Below are positions 60,660 to 64,000 of a DNA stretch of 64,000 bases, piece by piece (within the stretch, counting starts at the first letter, position 1; the number at the start of each line of letters is the position of its first letter). Where the stretch lies: positions 125,775,983 through 125,839,982 of the forward strand of contig OW121742.1 in the NCBI GenBank assembly GCA_933228675.1, in the 5' to 3' direction. A program made the position numbers and the translations under genes. The DNA comes from Stomorhina lunata (lineage: Eukaryota > Arthropoda > Insecta > Diptera > Rhiniidae). Under the pieces are notes generated by a model. The model saw only the letters and a list, made by a program, of their open reading frames with translations, was not told where the DNA came from and did not search any database.

Positions 60660-61215
60660 GTATTACACACTAAGAGCCCTTTAACTTTCTTACAATGTTG
60701 TGGAAGTTATTTGGTAAGGTCTCCCTAATTAGTCTTTTAAGTCTTCTTTTGAAAGCTAGATAATAGAAATGTGGAAAAACGTAACATTTTAAAGCCTTCT
60801 AGAGGCCGTTGATACAATATTTGTTTTTGTTTTAAAGCTTACTTTAACTTCTTCGTAATGTTATAGAAGTTATTTGGTATGGTCTTCAAATTTAATCATC
60901 TAATTCTTCTTTTGAAAACTATATATGTGCTCAATCATGCAAATACAAAATATTACACACTGAGAAGCTCTAACTTCTTCATATTGTAAAGGAAGCTATT
61001 TAGTAAGGACTTCCTAATTTCTCTTCTTATTCTTCTTTTGAAAGTAAAATGATGTTTTAATAGCAGACTATTATAATAAAACTGTTGTCATTAATGTGTA
61101 GCAAAAAAAGAAGGGCTTTTGATCCTTTATCTTCACTTCTCAAAGCCCTTCTTCTTACATTCTAAAGATTCTGAAGGCGTTATTATTTCCTCCTTAGTTT
61201 AGTTAAAATGTTTCT
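60660..61215 (+). repeat. degenerate ~150-bp tandem copies, 3-4
   Basis: TTTAACTTCTTNNNATGTT, GAAGTTATTTGGTAAGGTCT and TCTTCTTTTGAAAG recur near 60680, 60845, 60968 and, weakly, 61150. Confidence 0.65.
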
Positions 61216-61309
61216 TTAAAACTTCTTTTCCTCAGCATTTATGGACATGCTATTACTATTTACATATTTTTAAATTAAGGGTCATCACAAGGTAATGCAA
61301 TAAATTATG

Positions 61310-63540
61310 TTGAGTTATAGAAAATTTTTTTATCAAAAATTTTTCTAAAGAAAACTTCTATCAAAAACTTTTCTAAAGAAAATTTTTCTCCAAAATTTTT
61401 CTATAGAAAATTTTTTTATCAAAAAATTTTTTTATCAAAATTTTTTTATCGAAAATTTTTCTATAGAAAATTTTTTTATCAAATATTTTTCTATACAATT
61501 TTAGAAATATAGAAATTTTTTATCCAAAATTTTTCTATAGAAAATTTTTTTATAAAAAATTTTTTTATCAAACATTTTTCTATAGAAAATTTTTTAACAA
61601 AAATTTTTCTATAGAAAATTTTTTATCACAAATTTTTCTATAGAAAATTTTTTTATTAAAAATTTTTCTATAGAAAATTTTTTTATTAAAAATGTTTCTA
61701 TAGAAAATTTTTTTATTAAAAATGTTTCTATAGAAAATTTTTTTATTAAAAATGTTTCTATTTTATATAAAATTTTTCTATAGAAAATTTTTTTATCAAA
61801 CATTTTTCTATAGAACATTTTTTTATCAAAATTTTTTCTATAGAAAATTTTTTTATCTAAAATTTTCTATAGATTTTTTTTTATCAAAAATTTTTCTATA
61901 GAAATTTTTTTTATCAAATATTTTTCTATAGAATTTTAGAAATTTAGATATAGAAATTTTTTATCCAAAATTTTTCTATAGAAAATTTTTTTATCAAACA
62001 TTTTTCTATAGAAAATTTTTTATCAAAAATTTTTCTACAGAAAATTTTTTTATCGAAAATTTTTTTACAGAAAATTTTTTTATAAAAAATTTTTCTATAG
62101 AAAAATTTTTTTATCGAAAATTTTTCTGTAGAAAAATTTTTTAATCGAAAATTTTTCTATAGAAAAATTTTTTAATCGAAAATTTTTCTATAGAAAAATT
62201 TTTTTATCGAAAATTTTTCTATAGAAAAATTTTTTTTATCAAAAATTTTTCTATAAAAAATTTTTTTTTATCCAAAATTTTTCTATAGAAAAACTTTTTT
62301 AACGAAAATTTTTTTATAGAAAATTTTTTTATCAAAAATTTTTCTATAGAACATTTTTCTCAAAAATTTTTCGATAGAAAATTTTTTTATTGAAATTTTT
62401 CTATAGAACATTTTTTTATCGAAAATTTTTCTATAAAAATTTTTTTTATCAAAAATTTTTCTATAGAAAATTTTTTTATCAAAAATTTTTCTATAGAAAA
62501 TTTTTTTATCAAAAATTTTTCTATAGAAAATTTTTTTGTAAAAAAATTTTCTATAGACAATTTTTTATCGAAAATTTTTCTATAGAAAATTTTTCTATAG
62601 AAAATTTTTTATCGAAAATTTTTCTATAGAAAATTTTTTTATCAAAAATTTTTCTATAGAAAAATTTTTTTATCGAAAATTTTTCTATAGAAAAATTTTT
62701 TTATCAAAAATTTTTCTATAGAAAAATTTTTTTATCGAAAATTTTCCTATAGAAAATTTTTTTATCGAAAATTTTTCTATAGAAAAATTTTTTTGTCGAA
62801 AATTTTTCTATAGACAAATTTTTTTATCGAAAATTTTTCTATAGAAAAATTTTATTATCGAAATTTTTTTTTATCGAAAATTTTTCTATAGAAAATTTTT
62901 TTTATCGAAAATTTTTCTATAGAAGATTTTTTCTATCGAAATTTTATCGAAAATTTTCGATAAAAAAAATTTTCTATAAAAAAATTTTCTATATTTTCGA
63001 TAAAAAAATTTTTCTATAGAAAAATTTTTTATCAAAAATTTTTTTTATCGAAAAATTTTCTATAGAAAATTGTTTTTATAGAAAATTTTTCTATAGAAAA
63101 ATTTTTTTACCGAAAATTTTTCTATAGAAGATTTTTTTATCGAAAATTTTTCTCAAAAATTAAAAAAAAAAAAATTTTATTCAAAATTTTTCTATAGATA
63201 CTTTTTTTATTAAACATTTTTTTATCAAACATTTTTCTATAGAAAATTTGTTTATCAAAAAATTTTCTATAGAAAATTTTTTTATAGAAATTTTTGTATC
63301 GAAAATTTTTCTATAGAAATTTTTTTTATCAAAAATTTTTTTATAGAAAATTTTTTTATCAAATATTTTTGTATAGAATTTTAGAAATTTTGAAATATAG
63401 AAATTTATTATCTAAAATTTTTCTATAGAAAATTTTTTTATAAAAAATTTTTTTTATCAAAAAATTTTCTATAGAAAATTTTTTATCGAAAATTTTTCTG
63501 TAGAAAATTTTTTTATAGAACATTTTTTTATCCAAAATAT
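61310..63540 (+). repeat. CTATAG-palindrome array 5
   Basis: About 2.2 kb of TTTTTCTATAGAAAA plus TTTTTTTATCAAAAA (left) or TTTTTTTATCGAAAA (about 62100-63140) units. Two spacer types in one array link it to both array 3 (ATCA) and array 2 (ATCG). An internal duplication is visible: TTTTAGAAAT-TAGAAATTTTTTATC near 61500, 61932 and 63378. Open frames in it are shadows. Confidence 0.95.
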
Positions 63541-64000
63541 CTAAAAATGTTTAATATTATATATGTTTTGAAAAGTATTCCCAAAAATAAGAGTGTATTG
63601 GCAACAATGTTCGAGATTGTTGCAATAATTTGAATTTTGAATTGTTTCTTGCCTATTTTGTTTTTGTCTTTTCTTTAACAAAGCGGCACCAATCAACTCT
63701 TTTAACATCCAAATTCCAACTGAATGATTTTAATACTCTTACGAATTTTATTTATGATCATGGTATTTACAAAAATTCAAAAAATGCATCGGCTGCTGGT
63801 GGTATGGGTTGCCTACTCTTGTTCATAGTTAAGCTGTTTTGACGCAGCTTTGGCAGAGTTTTTATAGTTATGACCATTCGTCTTCACTCCTTCTACCAGG
63901 AGCCGACTACTTTTCATTATTTTCGTAATACTCATATCATTTAAGTCTAATTTTTTATTCTATTCTCTTTATGCCGATCGCTGGTTATGAACTAGTAGTA
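63541..64000 (+). repeat. shared tail after array 5, running off the window
   Basis: 63600-63815 matches the tail after array 3. Further right, 63945-63990 resembles the sequence after array 1 (7402-7445). A 70-codon frame (63630-63842) is open here. The right end of the tail is not in the window. Confidence 0.65.

Overview
The window looks like nuclear DNA of a higher (probably calyptrate) fly. The support is: very AT-rich sequence, fly-type short introns, a rosa-type (DD41D) mariner relic, GTCY-rich interspersed repeats of the kind known from Diptera, and almost no long open frames outside tandem arrays. Nothing points to bacterial, plasmid or viral DNA. The species cannot be named from the sequence alone.

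Only one convincing protein-coding gene is present. It is on the minus strand (start codon at 59960, stop at 54726-54728) and has five coding exons. Joined, they give about 318 residues of a seven-pass organic solute transporter alpha-like (OSTalpha/TMEM184) protein. Its 4.0-kb first intron is packed with simple arrays. The other clear coding relic is a broken rosa-type mariner transposase (34982-36282) with a frameshift and a changed catalytic Asp.

Nearly everything else is repeats. Left part (1-20 kb): a 2-kb 11-bp array (1386-3390), a TATAATGC array, the first CTATAG-palindrome array, a ~132-bp satellite with a GTGGCGCCAC core (two loci in opposite orientation), a 31-bp TTTACA/TGTAAA array, and a small piggyBac-type MITE at 19035-19239. 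Middle (20-40 kb): a GTCT array, a tRNA-derived SINE, a fold-back element with a hammerhead-like core, GTCY dispersed repeats, a third satellite locus inside a possible Helitron/DINE-like element, AAGCTT-rich tandem repeats, the mariner, a MITE and a 12-bp AGTATC array. Right part (40-64 kb): TGACTCA-rich (AP-1/Maf-like) arrays, a 1.24-kb long-inverted-repeat element, four more CTATAG-palindrome arrays (three followed by one shared tail sequence), a second SINE copy and two 11-bp TCATAGTCTGG arrays that bracket exons 2-5 of the transporter gene.

The most unusual theme is the number of unrelated arrays whose unit is a short palindrome or is close to one, two or three turns of DNA (10, 11, 12, ~19, 31, 31 bp). 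Several of them are carried at multiple loci by what look like mobile elements.
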